DNA of 64,000 bases, taken from positions 2,167,001-2,231,000 of the forward strand of contig NZ_LT906451.1 of NCBI RefSeq assembly GCF_900187355.1, in the 5' to 3' direction. Below the pieces are notes generated by a model. The model saw only the letters and a list, made by a program, of their open reading frames with translations, was not told the DNA's origin and made no database searches. Made by a program: the position numbers and the translations under genes. Shown here piece after piece: positions 19,336-29,109 of this stretch (its first letter is position 1; each line of letters begins with the position of its first letter). Source of the DNA: Legionella lansingensis. GTDB lineage: Bacteria; Pseudomonadota; Gammaproteobacteria; Legionellales; Legionellaceae.

Positions 19336-19407
19336 ATGTTCAACTTTGAGTATAGTCCACATTTTGAGGTCCCCGCTATAAAGATAAAGGGACTAGGGGG
19401 CCCCTAA
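19336..19407 (+). other. Possible 23-residue ORF with AGGA-rich leader
   Basis: A short frame (MFNFEYSPHF...GLGGP, 23 codons) starts at 19336 after AAGGAAGGACCAGGA, which contains three GGA triplets and an adequate Shine-Dalgarno. It lies in the letA-phhA gap on the opposite strand, and its stop overlaps the phhA stop. Clustered AGGA motifs beside an ATG are what CsrA binding sites look like, but no family is recognisable and the frame may be chance. Confidence 0.2.
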
Positions 19408-20222
19408 CAAGCCAAAATGTGAATACTGGGGTTATCCTTATCCACAGGAAAGAAAGGTGGATACTCACCTAATTCTTGGGCACGATCCATAAGTCTCACA
19501 ATGTCAGCTTCAACAAAATCATAAAGCTCTTGATAACTATGAATGACGAAGTAAACGCGTTGCAGCATATCTATACGGTAAGGTGTGCGAAATGCAACAA
19601 CTGGGTCGAAAAGTACACGCATAGCGGCATCGCTTTCGACGCTATAAGGCGTTTCACTGATTGAAGACAAAATACCTCCACCATAAGCTCTCAAACCTTG
19701 GTGCGTTTTAATTAATCCGAATTCTACTGTAAACCAGAAAAGACGTTGCAGAAGAGGCCATCTTTCCTCAGGCAGGCTTAAAACCTTACGGGCATAATTA
19801 CAAACAAAATCAGCATAGACAGGATGGGTTAGCATAGGGCAATGCCCAAATAGCTCATGAAAAATGTCCGGCTCTTTAACATAATCAACTTCTTCTTCAC
19901 AGCGAATAAACGTCGCCGCAGGAAAACATCTCTCAGCTAAAAGTTGAAAAAATTCACGTGCAGAAATTAATGCGGCAACAGGCGCCACTTCCCAGCCAGT
20001 TAGAGCCTTAAGACGACGAGTGATCTCTGGCAACTGGGGTATTCTTTGAGGTCCAAGATCAAGCATTTCTAAACCTTGGATAAATTCATCACACGCTCTT
20101 CCAGGTAAAATTTTTATCTGACGTTCATAAAGTATTTGCCAAATCCGATGCTCTTCATTTGAATAATCCACCATACCCTGGGCATCAGGTTGATGAGCAA
20201 CATAACGACTGACAAATTCCAT
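19404..20222 (-). CDS. phhA: Phenylalanine 4-monooxygenase
   Basis: A 272-residue, single-domain bacterial phenylalanine hydroxylase. It converts phenylalanine to tyrosine with tetrahydrobiopterin, O2 and non-haem iron. The iron site is visible as PDIFHELFGHCPML (two His, about residues 119-124), with a downstream Glu in FTVEFGLI (about 165). Normal bacterial length, with no regulatory domain. In Legionella this enzyme supports tyrosine supply and homogentisate-derived pyomelanin. It is a single gene with its own upstream gap. Confidence 0.96.
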   Translation of the reverse strand: MEFVSRYVAHQPDAQGMVDYSNEEHRIWQILYERQIKILPGRACDEFIQGLEMLDLGPQRIPQLPEITRRLKALTGWEVAPVAALISAREFFQLLAERCFPAATFIRCEEEVDYVKEPDIFHELFGHCPMLTHPVYADFVCNYARKVLSLPEERWPLLQRLFWFTVEFGLIKTHQGLRAYGGGILSSISETPYSVESDAAMRVLFDPVVAFRTPYRIDMLQRVYFVIHSYQELYDFVEADIVRLMDRAQELGEYPPFFPVDKDNPSIHILAC

Positions 20223-20346
20223 GAGAACTCCTAGATGCTATTACCAGTAAACTTGGATCACTTAAATTATAGCGCTTTACACTGAAGCGCAATGGTCTTA
20301 AAGCCTAGATTTCTTTCAATGAAATAATTGTAAGTTTAGGTGATTA

Positions 20347-21213
20347 TTATGGCGACTTCTCGCTTCGTAAAATTTGCGATATCGGGATAAACGTTTCTGT
20401 CATATCACCCGTTCGACGCTGTTCCCCTTTCCATGCATGACCATAAATCACTTCATAAGTAAGAGGATATTTACCCTCTTTGGTAAGCAATTCTTTATAG
20501 GCTTTTTCAAAATCTAACCAAGCATTCTTTCCTGTCAATCCTTCATTACGCTTGGGATTAATATTGCGCACCCCCTGTGCTTTTAAATTGGCTAATAACT
20601 GTTTTAAATTACCATAATGTACAGTTATTAACTCCATGTCAACCACTGGATCAAGAAAACGCTCGTGTAATAAACAATCACCAATATCATGCATATCCAT
20701 AAATTCATTCGTATGAGCATGGTGGTCATCGGCTAATCGCCAAGCTTGTTTTAGTTCTTTGAACGTATCTGGACCCAAGGTTGAGAACATTAAACAGCCT
20801 GCAACGTTCATAACACGATTTAATTCACGGATAACCATGTCTAATGACTCAGACCAATGGATAGCCTGATTAGCAAAAATGAGATCAAATGCCCCTGTAG
20901 CAAATGGAAGTGCTGTCATGTCGCCATTGACTAAAGACCATTTGCGCCGCCAGCTTTGCTTTTTTCGAGACTCTAGTAACATCGCCTGTGCTAAGTCCAA
21001 GCCAATGATTTCAGCTTTTGGGTAACGCTTTTTCAGTTGTAGGGTAAAAAGACCTGTGCCGCAACCCAAATCAAGAACATAGCGAGGATTAATTTTTAAA
21101 TAATGCAAACGTTCGAACAAACGCTGACCAATCTCATTCTGGATTTTGGCAGCTTGTTCATATTCTGCTGCATGCTTGTTAAACGTATTGCAAATTTCGG
21201 CTTGGAGATTCAT
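20347..21213 (-). CDS. bioC: Malonyl-ACP O-methyltransferase BioC
   Basis: A 288-residue SAM-dependent methyltransferase. The start at 21213 (MNLQAEICNTFNKHAAEYEQAA) fits the BioC N-terminus; an adjacent ATG at 21216 is equally possible, and a longer frame to 21363 would cross the divergent comF start. Motif I is VLDLGCGTGLFTLQL (about residues 47-61), followed by the GLDLA acidic strand and LIFANQAIHWS. BioC methylates malonyl-ACP to disguise it as a fatty-acid primer for pimeloyl synthesis in the biotin pathway. Divergent comF is a frequent bioC neighbour. Confidence 0.9.
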   Translation of the reverse strand: MNLQAEICNTFNKHAAEYEQAAKIQNEIGQRLFERLHYLKINPRYVLDLGCGTGLFTLQLKKRYPKAEIIGLDLAQAMLLESRKKQSWRRKWSLVNGDMTALPFATGAFDLIFANQAIHWSESLDMVIRELNRVMNVAGCLMFSTLGPDTFKELKQAWRLADDHHAHTNEFMDMHDIGDCLLHERFLDPVVDMELITVHYGNLKQLLANLKAQGVRNINPKRNEGLTGKNAWLDFEKAYKELLTKEGKYPLTYEVIYGHAWKGEQRRTGDMTETFIPISQILRSEKSP

Positions 21214-21281
21214 CATAGAGGCGCAAGTAAAAGGATAGGAAGCCAACTCTCGTGTATCATAAATTGGGCAGTATATCACAA

Positions 21282-21947
21282 ATGTTACGTTTGCCCTCGG
21301 TATGTATCGTTTGTTATCGCTATCATCGTGAACCTTATGCCGTTTGCAAACGTTGCATAACACTCTTCACACGACTAGGACCAGCTTGTCATTATTGTGC
21401 TTTTCCCTTACTCGATGATCAGTTTTTAGTATGTGGGCGTTGCAGCAGAACAAAACCAAATTTTGATCAAACACTGATCGCATATCGCTTCGAAGAACCA
21501 TTGCGCACTTTATTGCATGACTATAAATACAATGGTGCACTCTTTCTGCGTCATTTCTTGGTTAAATTAATGCTGGATGCGCTCCCTAGGCCTGAAATAC
21601 AAACACAATGCCTGGTTCCAGTTCCCTTACACCCTAAAAGGTTGCGCGAAAGAGGGTTTAATCAAGCTGCCGAGCTTTGCAAGCTACTCGCAAAACATTT
21701 GAACATTCCGTGTGAGTTAACCTTGTGCAGAAAAATTCACCACACTGCACCTCAGGCCCAACTGAGTGGAAAAGAACGAAGGCGAAATTTACGTCATGCC
21801 TTTGCGGTAAAACCTCAGCAATATAAACATATTACTTTAGTGGATGATTTACTCACCACTGGCAGCACTGTTTCGGAATTAACCAAGCTCTTCAAAAAAC
21901 AGGGAGTACACCGTGTTGATGTGTGGTGCTGTGCGCGTGCTACGTAA
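21282..21947 (+). CDS. comF: ComF family amidophosphoribosyltransferase-like protein
   Basis: A 221-residue ComF protein. The N-terminal zinc-ribbon has four cysteine pairs (CIVC, CKRC, CHYC, CGRC). The C-terminal phosphoribosyltransferase fold has the PRPP loop ITLVDDLLTTGSTVSEL (about residues 187-203) and PVPLHPKRLRERGFNQ. ComF is needed for DNA uptake in natural transformation in several bacteria including Legionella. The start at 21282 (MLRLPSVCIVC) is preferred to 21252 because it begins just before the first zinc Cys. It ends overlapping the convergent protease gene by 8 bp. Confidence 0.9.
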   Translation: MLRLPSVCIVCYRYHREPYAVCKRCITLFTRLGPACHYCAFPLLDDQFLVCGRCSRTKPNFDQTLIAYRFEEPLRTLLHDYKYNGALFLRHFLVKLMLDALPRPEIQTQCLVPVPLHPKRLRERGFNQAAELCKLLAKHLNIPCELTLCRKIHHTAPQAQLSGKERRRNLRHAFAVKPQQYKHITLVDDLLTTGSTVSELTKLFKKQGVHRVDVWCCARAT

Positions 21948-23010
21948 AATATCGCTGAGCGTCATTTAGCAGCAGTTGCACCAAAAGAACAAGAAACGCA
22001 ATCACGAATAAACGATGTAGCAGAATCTCCATCTCAACAGAAACCGGCTGCCCGCGAACTTTTTCAATTAAGGCATACACAATTGAACCACCATCGAGAC
22101 CGGGGATAGGAAATAAATTTACCAAACCAACTGCGAGGCTGAAACTTGCAATGAAACTTAAAAAAACCGCTAGCCCCTGCAAAAAAGAAGTGGTGGAAAC
22201 TTCCAATAGACCGATTGGTCCAAGAAGTACTGCAAACGGGAGCACTCCAGTCAGTAATTGCTTGATCATGACTAAAAAGAAAATGAGTAACTGCATGGAT
22301 TTGGTGACGGCATGGTAAAAAGCATATCCCAATGGCTCTCTTTTTATCTGAATAGCATGTGTGGATGGATCAGGTACAATTCCCAAGCCTTTTAGTAAGG
22401 AGCTATCTTGCTTTTGGTAATACCATCGGCTTAGATCAATCGTCGTGTTTCGTAAGACTCCTTCCCTATTACTAACAACAACAAGAACATTCTTTTTACC
22501 AAGAGACATAATCACCCGCATCCCCGCTTCTTGCCATGAATGGATTTCTCTGCCATCGAGAGCCACAATCCGATCCCCTGCGTTTAGGCCCGCTTCTGCT
22601 GCAACGCTCGTAGGAACGATAGATTGAATAATGGGTGGAATTTCGCGGTAACCGATGGAGAACATAATGGTAAACGCTAACAACGCAGTAATTAAATTCG
22701 CCAAAGCTCCAGCGATTAGAATGCTAATACGCATCCAAACAGGTTTTTTGTCAAAACAATATTTTAATTCTTCGGGGGATACGGTTTGGGTACGCGAATT
22801 GAGCAGGTGCACATAACCGCCTAACGGCAAAATACCCCAACCCAATTCATAACCTGATTTTGTTCTCCAGGTAAATAAGGGTCTGCCAAAACCGATAAAA
22901 ATGCGTTGAATTTTTACAGAAAAAATTCGTGCAGCGATAGCATGGCCTGCCTCATGAATCCCTACAACCAAAATTAGGGTTATAATAAACGCAAGCACAC
23001 CCCATACCAT
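21940..23010 (-). CDS. M50 site-2 protease, RseP-like with one PDZ domain
   Basis: A 356-residue intramembrane metalloprotease. The first helix bears HEAGH (residues 19-23). A single PDZ domain spans about residues 125-190 (PTSVAAEAGLNAGDRIVALDG). The third zinc ligand is in FPIPGLDGG (about 307-315). E. coli RseP has about 450 residues and two PDZ domains and sits next to bamA; this one is shorter and away from any bam gene, so it is probably a second S2P paralogue with its own substrate. An 11-bp gap links it to the small gene upstream. Confidence 0.88.
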   Translation of the reverse strand: MVWGVLAFIITLILVVGIHEAGHAIAARIFSVKIQRIFIGFGRPLFTWRTKSGYELGWGILPLGGYVHLLNSRTQTVSPEELKYCFDKKPVWMRISILIAGALANLITALLAFTIMFSIGYREIPPIIQSIVPTSVAAEAGLNAGDRIVALDGREIHSWQEAGMRVIMSLGKKNVLVVVSNREGVLRNTTIDLSRWYYQKQDSSLLKGLGIVPDPSTHAIQIKREPLGYAFYHAVTKSMQLLIFFLVMIKQLLTGVLPFAVLLGPIGLLEVSTTSFLQGLAVFLSFIASFSLAVGLVNLFPIPGLDGGSIVYALIEKVRGQPVSVEMEILLHRLFVIAFLVLLVQLLLNDAQRYFT

Positions 23011-23021
23011 TAAAACCCCCG

Positions 23022-23297
23022 TTAGCGTGTATTATCGACTACCAATTGTAAAACTGGATGCCCTCGTTTACCCTTCAACTCATGCCCATGCCTGTAAACT
23101 TCAAAAGTCCGATAGGGTTTAGATGTTTCGCTATCAACAAGCTCTACCTCATCTCCATTCTCATCCACCAACGTTACAGTGAGATGCATCTCCCGAAATT
23201 GTCCAATATGGTATCGTTGTTTAAATAAGCGTAGCACGGTTAACAAACTTTCGGCCGCTTCTTCACTATTATGTTGACCTTGAAAAATGATTTCCAT
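23022..23297 (-). CDS. Small conserved protein of unknown function
   Basis: A 91-residue soluble protein with no signal peptide or membrane segment (MEIIFQGQHNSEEAAESLL start). Predicted as helix then several beta strands: the pattern MHLTVTLVDENGDEVELVDSE, YRTFEVYRH, HPVLQLVVD suggests a compact alpha/beta fold. I do not recognise a family. It is 11 bp upstream of the M50 protease on the same strand and has an AGGGAGC site, so it is real and may be functionally tied to the protease. Confidence 0.7.
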   Translation of the reverse strand: MEIIFQGQHNSEEAAESLLTVLRLFKQRYHIGQFREMHLTVTLVDENGDEVELVDSETSKPYRTFEVYRHGHELKGKRGHPVLQLVVDNTR

Positions 23298-23389
23298 TCT
23301 AAAAGCTCCCTATCAGGAAAGATTTCCTGAGCAAAGTGCTTGCTCTTGTTAGCGGCCAAAAGAAAAACTACTTGAGTTTGTGGTGCAGA

Positions 23390-23483
23390 TAGGGCCTACG
23401 CATGATATTTACCTAATTTCGACGTCCCGCGGTCAAGCCGCGGGACGTCGATGTCAAGTGTTTTTTCATGCGTAGGCCCTAAT
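23390..23483. repeat. Nested palindrome upstream of hemA
   Basis: Outer arms TAGGGCCTACGCATGA (23390-23405) and the complement TCATGCGTAGGCCCTA (23466-23481) enclose a perfect inner palindrome. Its left arm is CGACGTCCCGCGG (23420-23432), its right arm CCGCGGGACGTCG (about 23438-23450), and its loop TCAAG. The inner core is the window-wide GC repeat, but the outer arms are not seen at the other copies. Confidence 0.85.
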
Positions 23484-23564
23484 AGCAAAGGATAAAAGTC
23501 TATAAATTCTAAAGTTAATGGTTTACAATCCCAAGATTATTCTGCTGCTATTTTTAAATACTCT

Positions 23565-24824
23565 ATGTTCGTTGCCTGTGGACTAAATCACAAGACTGCT
23601 CCGCTCAATGTGCGCGAAAAAGTCGCTCTGCCTTTGCCTATGCAAGAGACTTTGCTCCACAATTTAATTGAATTGCCTGCAGTGAATGAGGCAGCTATTC
23701 TCTCGACATGTAACCGCACAGAAATTTATTGTGATACTGAGGAACCCGATAACATCGCTACTTGGTTAGCAGAGCAGCATCAATTAGCCCCTGAATTACT
23801 ATATATTCACCATGGACATCATGGTATTCGCCACACGCTACGCGTTGCAAGTGGTTTAGATTCCATGATGCTGGGTGAACCGCAGATTCTTGGGCAAATG
23901 AAACAAGCTTATCAGCATGCTTGTCAATTAGGCACAGTGAAAACCAATTTGCGTTATGTTTTCCAGTATATTTTCAGCGCCAGTAAACGGATACGCAGTC
24001 GCAGTGGTATTGGTAACAACCCGGTTTCCATTGCTTACGCTGCGGTACAACTTATTGGCGAGCTATTTTCAGATTATCAGACGTTGAACGTTTTTATCAT
24101 TGGCTCAGGTGAAACCTCTTCCCTCGTCGCCAGATATTTATATAAACAAGGTGCAAGGCATTTTGTTATTGCTAGCCGCACAACCGACAATGCCAAACAA
24201 CTGGCAGCCGTTTTTGGGGGAAAAGCCTTAACGATTGGCGATATACCGCAATACCTTCCTCAAGCTGATGTCATTATTTCGGCCACTGCTTGCCCGCTGC
24301 CATTCATCAATAAAAGTCTGGTGCAACATGCTTTAACCAAACGCGATGGAACACCGATGTTTTTCCTGGATTTAGCAGTACCCAGAGATATCGAAGCAGA
24401 TGTTGCCGAATTAGACAACATTCATCTATATAATATTGATGACTTACAATCAATGATTGAAAAAGGTATGGACGAGCGTCGTGAGGCGGCGTTGCAGGCT
24501 GAACAATTGATAGAAAGCGAGCTTGATAATTTCATTCGTCGGCACCGTTCATTGCGAGCAAAGAATCTCATTTGTGATTACCGTGCTTATATGCAAAATT
24601 TGGCGCAGCAGGAATTACAACGGGCTCAGAGTAAATTATCGGCTGGCCATGATCAAACGATGGTGCTTAAGGAGTTTTGTGAACGCCTGGTCAACAAATT
24701 AACCCACCATCCAACTGTCGGTTTACGCCATGCAGCTTGGGACGGACGAGAAGAACTGCTCGATTTAGCCCAATATTTATTTAATCCTTCTATCAACCCA
24801 TTTCCATATGAAAAAATCGATTGA
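23565..24824 (+). CDS. hemA: Glutamyl-tRNA reductase
   Basis: A 419-residue HemA. It reduces glutamyl-tRNA to glutamate-1-semialdehyde, the first committed step of C5 tetrapyrrole synthesis. The catalytic Cys49 lies in [12 protein letters not shown], the [15 protein letters not shown] motif near 105 is intact, and the NADPH-binding domain begins around [10 protein letters not shown] (about 180). It overlaps prfA by 17 bp; hemA-prfA-prmC is the classic gammaproteobacterial operon. Confidence 0.97.
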   Translation: MFVACGLNHKTAPLNVREKVALPLPMQETLLHNLIELPAVNEAAILSTCNRTEIYCDTEEPDNIATWLAEQHQLAPELLYIHHGHHGIRHTLRVASGLDSMMLGEPQILGQMKQAYQHACQLGTVKTNLRYVFQYIFSASKRIRSRSGIGNNPVSIAYAAVQLIGELFSDYQTLNVFIIGSGETSSLVARYLYKQGARHFVIASRTTDNAKQLAAVFGGKALTIGDIPQYLPQADVIISATACPLPFINKSLVQHALTKRDGTPMFFLDLAVPRDIEADVAELDNIHLYNIDDLQSMIEKGMDERREAALQAEQLIESELDNFIRRHRSLRAKNLICDYRAYMQNLAQQELQRAQSKLSAGHDQTMVLKEFCERLVNKLTHHPTVGLRHAAWDGREELLDLAQYLFNPSINPFPYEKID

Positions 24825-25902
24825 ATTGAAACTCGAGCAAATGCTTGAGCGTTTCCAAGAAGTTGGGCGTTTACTTTCTGAAGCCTCAGTGATTGCTGAC
24901 CAAAATCAATTTAAACAGTTATCTAAAGAGTATGCGCAACTAGAGCCAATAGCCAATTGTTATAACGACTATGTGCAAGCCCGCAATAATCTGACATCTC
25001 TACAAGAACTAGCAGCCGGCGATGACAAGGAATTAGCTACCATGGCAGCTGAGGAAATTGATGCAGAGGAGAAAGCACTTAACAAATTGGAAGAAGAATT
25101 ACAGTGGCATCTGATTCCGAAAGATCCCGACGACACCCGTAATATTTATTTGGAAATTCGGGCAGGTACTGGAGGCGATGAGGCGGCGATTTTTGCTGGA
25201 GATTTATTTCGTATGTATCACCGTTATGCGGAGACTCAAGGTTGGCAGGTTGAAGTGATTAGTGCTAGCCATGGAGAACATGGGGGCTATAAAGAAATTA
25301 TCGCCCTCATCAGTGGAGGTTCCGTTTACTCACAATTAAAATTTGAATCCGGAGCCCATCGTGTGCAGCGCGTCCCAGAAACGGAGTCTCAAGGACGTGT
25401 ACATACGTCTGCCTGTACTGTCGCTGTCTTGCCTGAACTCGAAGAAATTGATGATGTTGATATTAGCCCTGATGAATTGCGTATCGATACCTATCGGTCT
25501 TCTGGGGCTGGAGGTCAGCATGTTAATAAGACAGATTCAGCTATCCGTATCACTCATTTGCCAACGGGCATTGTCGTGGAATGCCAGGATGAGCGCTCCC
25601 AGCATAAAAATCGTGCCAAAGCAATGGCCTTGCTTAAAACCAGACTTCTGGATGCAGAATTAAGTAAACAACGTCAACAGCAAGCCGAAACGCGCAAATC
25701 CCTGGTTGGGACTGGGGATCGTTCCGAGCGCATTCGCACCTATAATTTTCCTCAGGGCCGTTTGACCGATCATCGTATTAACTTGACGCTTTATCAATTG
25801 ACTGATGTGATGGAAGGTCATTTAAATCCAGTCATTGATGCATTACAACGCGAGCACCACGCCGAATTGCTCGCTGAATTGGGCCACCATGATGGAGATT
25901 AA
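24808..25902 (+). CDS. prfA: Peptide chain release factor 1
   Basis: A 364-residue class I release factor. It has the PxT tripeptide anticodon in VPETESQGR (near residue 192), specific for UAG/UAA, which separates RF1 from RF2 (SPF). The catalytic GGQ lies in [12 protein letters not shown] (about residue 235), and its Gln is the substrate of PrmC encoded just downstream. It overlaps both neighbours: hemA by 17 bp and prmC by about 11 bp. Confidence 0.97.
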   Translation: MKKSIELKLEQMLERFQEVGRLLSEASVIADQNQFKQLSKEYAQLEPIANCYNDYVQARNNLTSLQELAAGDDKELATMAAEEIDAEEKALNKLEEELQWHLIPKDPDDTRNIYLEIRAGTGGDEAAIFAGDLFRMYHRYAETQGWQVEVISASHGEHGGYKEIIALISGGSVYSQLKFESGAHRVQRVPETESQGRVHTSACTVAVLPELEEIDDVDISPDELRIDTYRSSGAGGQHVNKTDSAIRITHLPTGIVVECQDERSQHKNRAKAMALLKTRLLDAELSKQRQQQAETRKSLVGTGDRSERIRTYNFPQGRLTDHRINLTLYQLTDVMEGHLNPVIDALQREHHAELLAELGHHDGD

Positions 25903-26737
25903 AGATGTACTGACACATGTGGTAGACCAGCTTAAAGCGCATAGTGCTAGTCCACGGCTGGATGCAGAGATTTTACTGGCACATGTATTGATGAAAAACC
26001 GTAGCTTCCTCTATGCCCATGCCGATGCAGAATTAACGCAAGCACAGTGGCAAACCTATCAACGTTTGATTGCTCAGCGAATAGAAGGCGTGCCTATTGC
26101 ATACTTAACAGGTGTACGTGAATTTTGGTCACTGCCTTTAAAAGTCTGTGAGGATACGCTTATACCACGACCTGAAACTGAGCTTCTTGTTGAACTTACG
26201 CTAAGCCTGCTCGCAGATAAAACACAAGCAAACATTCTTGATTTGGGTACAGGCAGTGGCGCCATTGCTCTCGCATGTGCATCAGAACGGCCTTGCTGGC
26301 AAATAACCGCTTGCGATTGCAGTCAGGGTGCCATCCAAACCGCTGAAGAAAATGCTGCTCGCTTAAATTTAACCAATGTTTTTTTCTACCATTCTGATTG
26401 GTTTGAAAACATCACAACGCAATCTTTTTTTGATGCCATTGTGGCAAACCCCCCTTATATTGCGGTAAATGATCCACATTTAAGTGAAGGAGACGTTCGC
26501 TTCGAACCACAGCTTGCTTTGGTTAGTGGTGATGACGGCCTCACAGCGATAAAACATATTATTAAACATAGTCTTGCTAGGCTTAAGCCTGGCGGGCTAT
26601 TATTATTGGAGCATGGTTTTGATCAAAAATCCAAAGTAACGTCTATGCTTAAGGATTATGGGTATTTAGAGATTCAATGTTGGCAAGATTGGCAAGGCAA
26701 TGACCGTGTTAGTGGTGGCCGGCGAATAATTAGTTGA
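25892..26737 (+). CDS. prmC: Release factor glutamine methyltransferase PrmC
   Basis: A 281-residue enzyme that N5-methylates the GGQ glutamine of RF1 and RF2. The SAM motif is [15 protein letters not shown] (about residues 115-129). The substrate-binding NPPY motif is near 186-189 (VANPPYIA). The start is taken at ATG 25892 (MEIKDVL), with ATG 25889 one codon earlier also possible; both lie inside the prfA 3' end, and the longer frame from 25835 is a shadow within prfA. Confidence 0.94.
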   Translation: MEIKDVLTHVVDQLKAHSASPRLDAEILLAHVLMKNRSFLYAHADAELTQAQWQTYQRLIAQRIEGVPIAYLTGVREFWSLPLKVCEDTLIPRPETELLVELTLSLLADKTQANILDLGTGSGAIALACASERPCWQITACDCSQGAIQTAEENAARLNLTNVFFYHSDWFENITTQSFFDAIVANPPYIAVNDPHLSEGDVRFEPQLALVSGDDGLTAIKHIIKHSLARLKPGGLLLLEHGFDQKSKVTSMLKDYGYLEIQCWQDWQGNDRVSGGRRIIS

Positions 26738-26828
26738 TGACCGAGATGATTTTTGATATAACCTTAGCCCTTTTCGATCATCACGCCCATATGGCTTGTT
26801 GATAGGAATGCAATAGCAGGAGGCTTAG

Positions 26829-27305
26829 ATGCCAGAACCAATAATCGATTCACCCAAAGAGAGAAAACGAAACGTGAAAAATGACGCCGTAAGCAGCATG
26901 GGAATAGCTCCCTATCAGGAAACCGCTGGCGAAGAATACATGAACGAGAAACAACTCGCTCATATCGAGAAAATATTGCTTGCTTGGCGCCAATCACTGA
27001 TGGAAGAAGTGGATAAAACTGTCATTCATATGAAAGATGAGGCGGCAAATTTCCCGGATCCCTCTGATCGCGCCAGCCAAGAAGAAGAATTTAGCCTTGA
27101 ATTAAGAACGCGTGATCGGGAAAGAAAACTCATTAAAAAGATCGAAGATGCCTTGGAAAGACTACGCGATGAAGACTTTGGTTATTGCGAAGCCTGTGGC
27201 ATTGAAATCGGATTACGACGCTTGGAAGCACGTCCTACAGCTACGTTGTGTATAGATTGTAAGACTTTGTCTGAAATCAAAGAACGTCAAAATCAAGGCG
27301 GGTAA
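26829..27305 (+). CDS. dksA: RNA polymerase-binding transcription factor DksA
   Basis: A 158-residue DksA. The coiled coil includes FPDPSDRASQEEEFSLELRTRDRERKLIKKI, with the tip DxxDxA acidic residues present, followed by a C-terminal zinc finger (CEACG and CIDC, about residues 121-148). DksA enters the RNA polymerase secondary channel and with ppGpp mediates stringent control; in Legionella it is linked to the growth-phase switch. AGGAGG at 26818 places the start at 26829, giving a slightly longer N-terminus than E. coli. Confidence 0.95.
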   Translation: MPEPIIDSPKERKRNVKNDAVSSMGIAPYQETAGEEYMNEKQLAHIEKILLAWRQSLMEEVDKTVIHMKDEAANFPDPSDRASQEEEFSLELRTRDRERKLIKKIEDALERLRDEDFGYCEACGIEIGLRRLEARPTATLCIDCKTLSEIKERQNQGG

Positions 27306-27385
27306 ATTTGCAAGTTACAAATCAAGCCCTGCGCTGGATAATCTTTTTCTATATTCCACATATTCTCTAATACATATACACCTAT

Positions 27386-27487
27386 GTAGCCTGGATGGTC
27401 GCTTTAGCGAACATCCGGGATCATAAAGGAGAAATTACAGTAATCCTCGACATTCCCCGGTTGCCGCTAAAGCGTCAACCAGGCTAC
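27386..27487. repeat. 102-bp palindromic repeat beside the IS element
   Basis: Arms GTAGCCTGG (27386-27394) and CCAGGCTAC (27479-27487) enclose further paired blocks: CGCTTTAGCG on the left and CGCTAAAGCG-type bases on the right, and CCGGG against CCCCGG. The layout is that of a miniature inverted-repeat element. It belongs to a different family from the CCGCGG palindromes. The interval from dksA to the IS holds nothing else. Confidence 0.8.
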
Positions 27488-27541
27488 CTCTTACTGTCTA
27501 AAAAACCTCCATTTTCAATTTCTTGATTGTTTTCTGCCCTG

Positions 27542-29109
27542 TTGCCTCAATAGAACCTGTTGCCGAAGGACAAAAAATATACTGAGTCGTTGCCTCAGAA
27601 TAGGTGTTGCTTTTGAGAGGTTTTGTTGCGATTAAAAAATAATTGCTATTGAGCCTGGTGGGTGTGTGGGCGAGAAGCCTGTGAGTGTGGGCAATAACTG
27701 TGAATAACGTCTTTTTGTTATTCATGGTTTTGTCCACACGTCCCATAGGGCACAGGCTGGTCCGAAGGACTCGTCCATCATATCCACAGGCTTTATGTTC
27801 CTGTCTTTTTACAATATTGAATAAGACTTTCATTAAAGAGCCTTTCTTTGTTTTACATGTTGAATATTCACTAATCTAAATATTAATTTTAGCTTTTTTT
27901 GAATCTTTTTTTGCAAGTCAAACGGGTCGAGTGTATTAAAGGTCTCTTGTAATTTTGTTTTCTGAGCGAGAGTAAGACCATTCGACGTCATCAGTCGCTG
28001 ATAGGGCGTTTGGGGTTGATCATATTTTTTGATTACACGGGATTGAATTCGTACTTTGTCAATGAGCTTAATGCAAGGATAGAAAAAATTAAATAACAAG
28101 GAGACTTCGTTAGAATATAAGTCATTCATAAGCTCAACGAGCTTTGGATTACCAAAACGATGATAACCAAACAGTTGACGCACATGAGTCCAGTTCTTTT
28201 GTTCAACATGTGCATTATCGTCTTTTTTATAAGGACGAGAGCGAGTAAATTGAACCGCTTTTTGTGGGTCCCGCTCAGTAAAATAATGAATGAGATGCCA
28301 ATTGAGAAACTCTGAGCCGTTATCACAATCAAACCCTTTGATTTCAAAAGGTAAATTTTTTTCTATGTCTTGAATACCCCCCAAGACACCATGAGCTCCT
28401 TTATTCCAAGTGGCCCGCATTTCTGTCCAGCCACTAAAATATCCGTCAGCGTAATAGACCAAACAAAATCACCGGCTAGTGATGCTCCACAATGCGCAAC
28501 GCTGTCGGCCTCCATAAAACCCACTTCGTTAGTATTCCACTGATTCGTATTGACTGGAATTTGATTCCTGAGAATACTTCCAGGCTTTGTTCCACTTAAG
28601 CCTTTTCCATAGCGAGTTTTAACAGGCTTGAGTAAGCGATCAATTGTAGCAGCGCTCATGGTTAGCAGTTGAGAGGATATCTCCGCCGCTAAAGGCTCAT
28701 AATGATTTTGATAATGAGGTAACCATAAGGGAAGAGCTCTCTTTAATCGTTTACCACACATCTGATCCGTGCCAAGCCATATCTTTTTTAAAGGCTCCAG
28801 CAATATGGATGGGTCATAGGTCTTCTTTTTTCCAACTTTCTTCGGACTTTTATCAGAAATGGGTAACTGTCTTAATAAACGAGCTGCTGCTTTGCGATGA
28901 TAATGATGCGTCTCGCAAAATTCATCCAGAATGCGTTTTTTTAACGCTCTATTGCCTCGTTGATAGCGGATACGCTGTATTTTTAGATACAAATCCATAT
29001 TCACTTGCCCCATTTCTGTTCCTCTCGCTCGGCAACAGCCATATTGAGGCAACGAAGCAATTTATGGACTTATTTACGTCATCCTTCGGCAACAGATAAT
29101 TTGAGGCAA
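27542..29109. mobile_element. Insertion sequence with rve-type DDE transposase
   Basis: Terminal inverted repeats: left TTGCCTCAA (27542) ... TGTTGCCGAAGG (27558-27569), right CCTTCGGCAACA (29083-29094) ... TTGAGGCAA (29101-29109). They match over 9 and 12 bases, with a 6-7 base spacer between blocks. An extra copy of the block (CGGCAACAGCC..ATATTGAGGCAAC, about 29030-29053) lies inside the right end, as if the transposase binds repeated sites. The element contains one frameshifted transposase gene on the minus strand. No clear target duplication is visible, so the exact ends are uncertain. Confidence 0.8.
27833..29013 (-). pseudogene. Frameshifted integrase-core (DDE) transposase
   Basis: Two overlapping frames form one transposase of about 390 residues. 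The 5' part (from ATG 29013, AGAGGAA site) has a helical DNA-binding region and EADSVAHCG with the first catalytic Asp. The 3' part (to 27833) has DCDNGSEFLNWH (second Asp) and KKDDNAHVEQKNW (catalytic Glu). The frames join at about 28437-28445, where GATATTTTAGTGG should probably read with one more T (Asp-Ile-Phe-Ser-Gly-Trp). This is either a 1-base loss in a T-run or, less likely, a -1 ribosomal frameshift, since no canonical slippery heptamer is seen. If the loss is real the IS is non-autonomous. Confidence 0.8.

Noticed and set aside
27498-27833. 111-codon minus-strand frame whose ATG overlaps the transposase stop (TAATG)
   Set aside because: It runs across the left inverted repeat of the IS and out into flanking DNA, has no recognisable domain and reads like passenger or chance sequence; the overlap alone is weak evidence.
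28437-28445. Programmed -1 frameshift in the transposase
   Set aside because: No canonical slippery heptamer fits the zero frame; a lost T in a four-T run is simpler. It is kept as an open alternative only.
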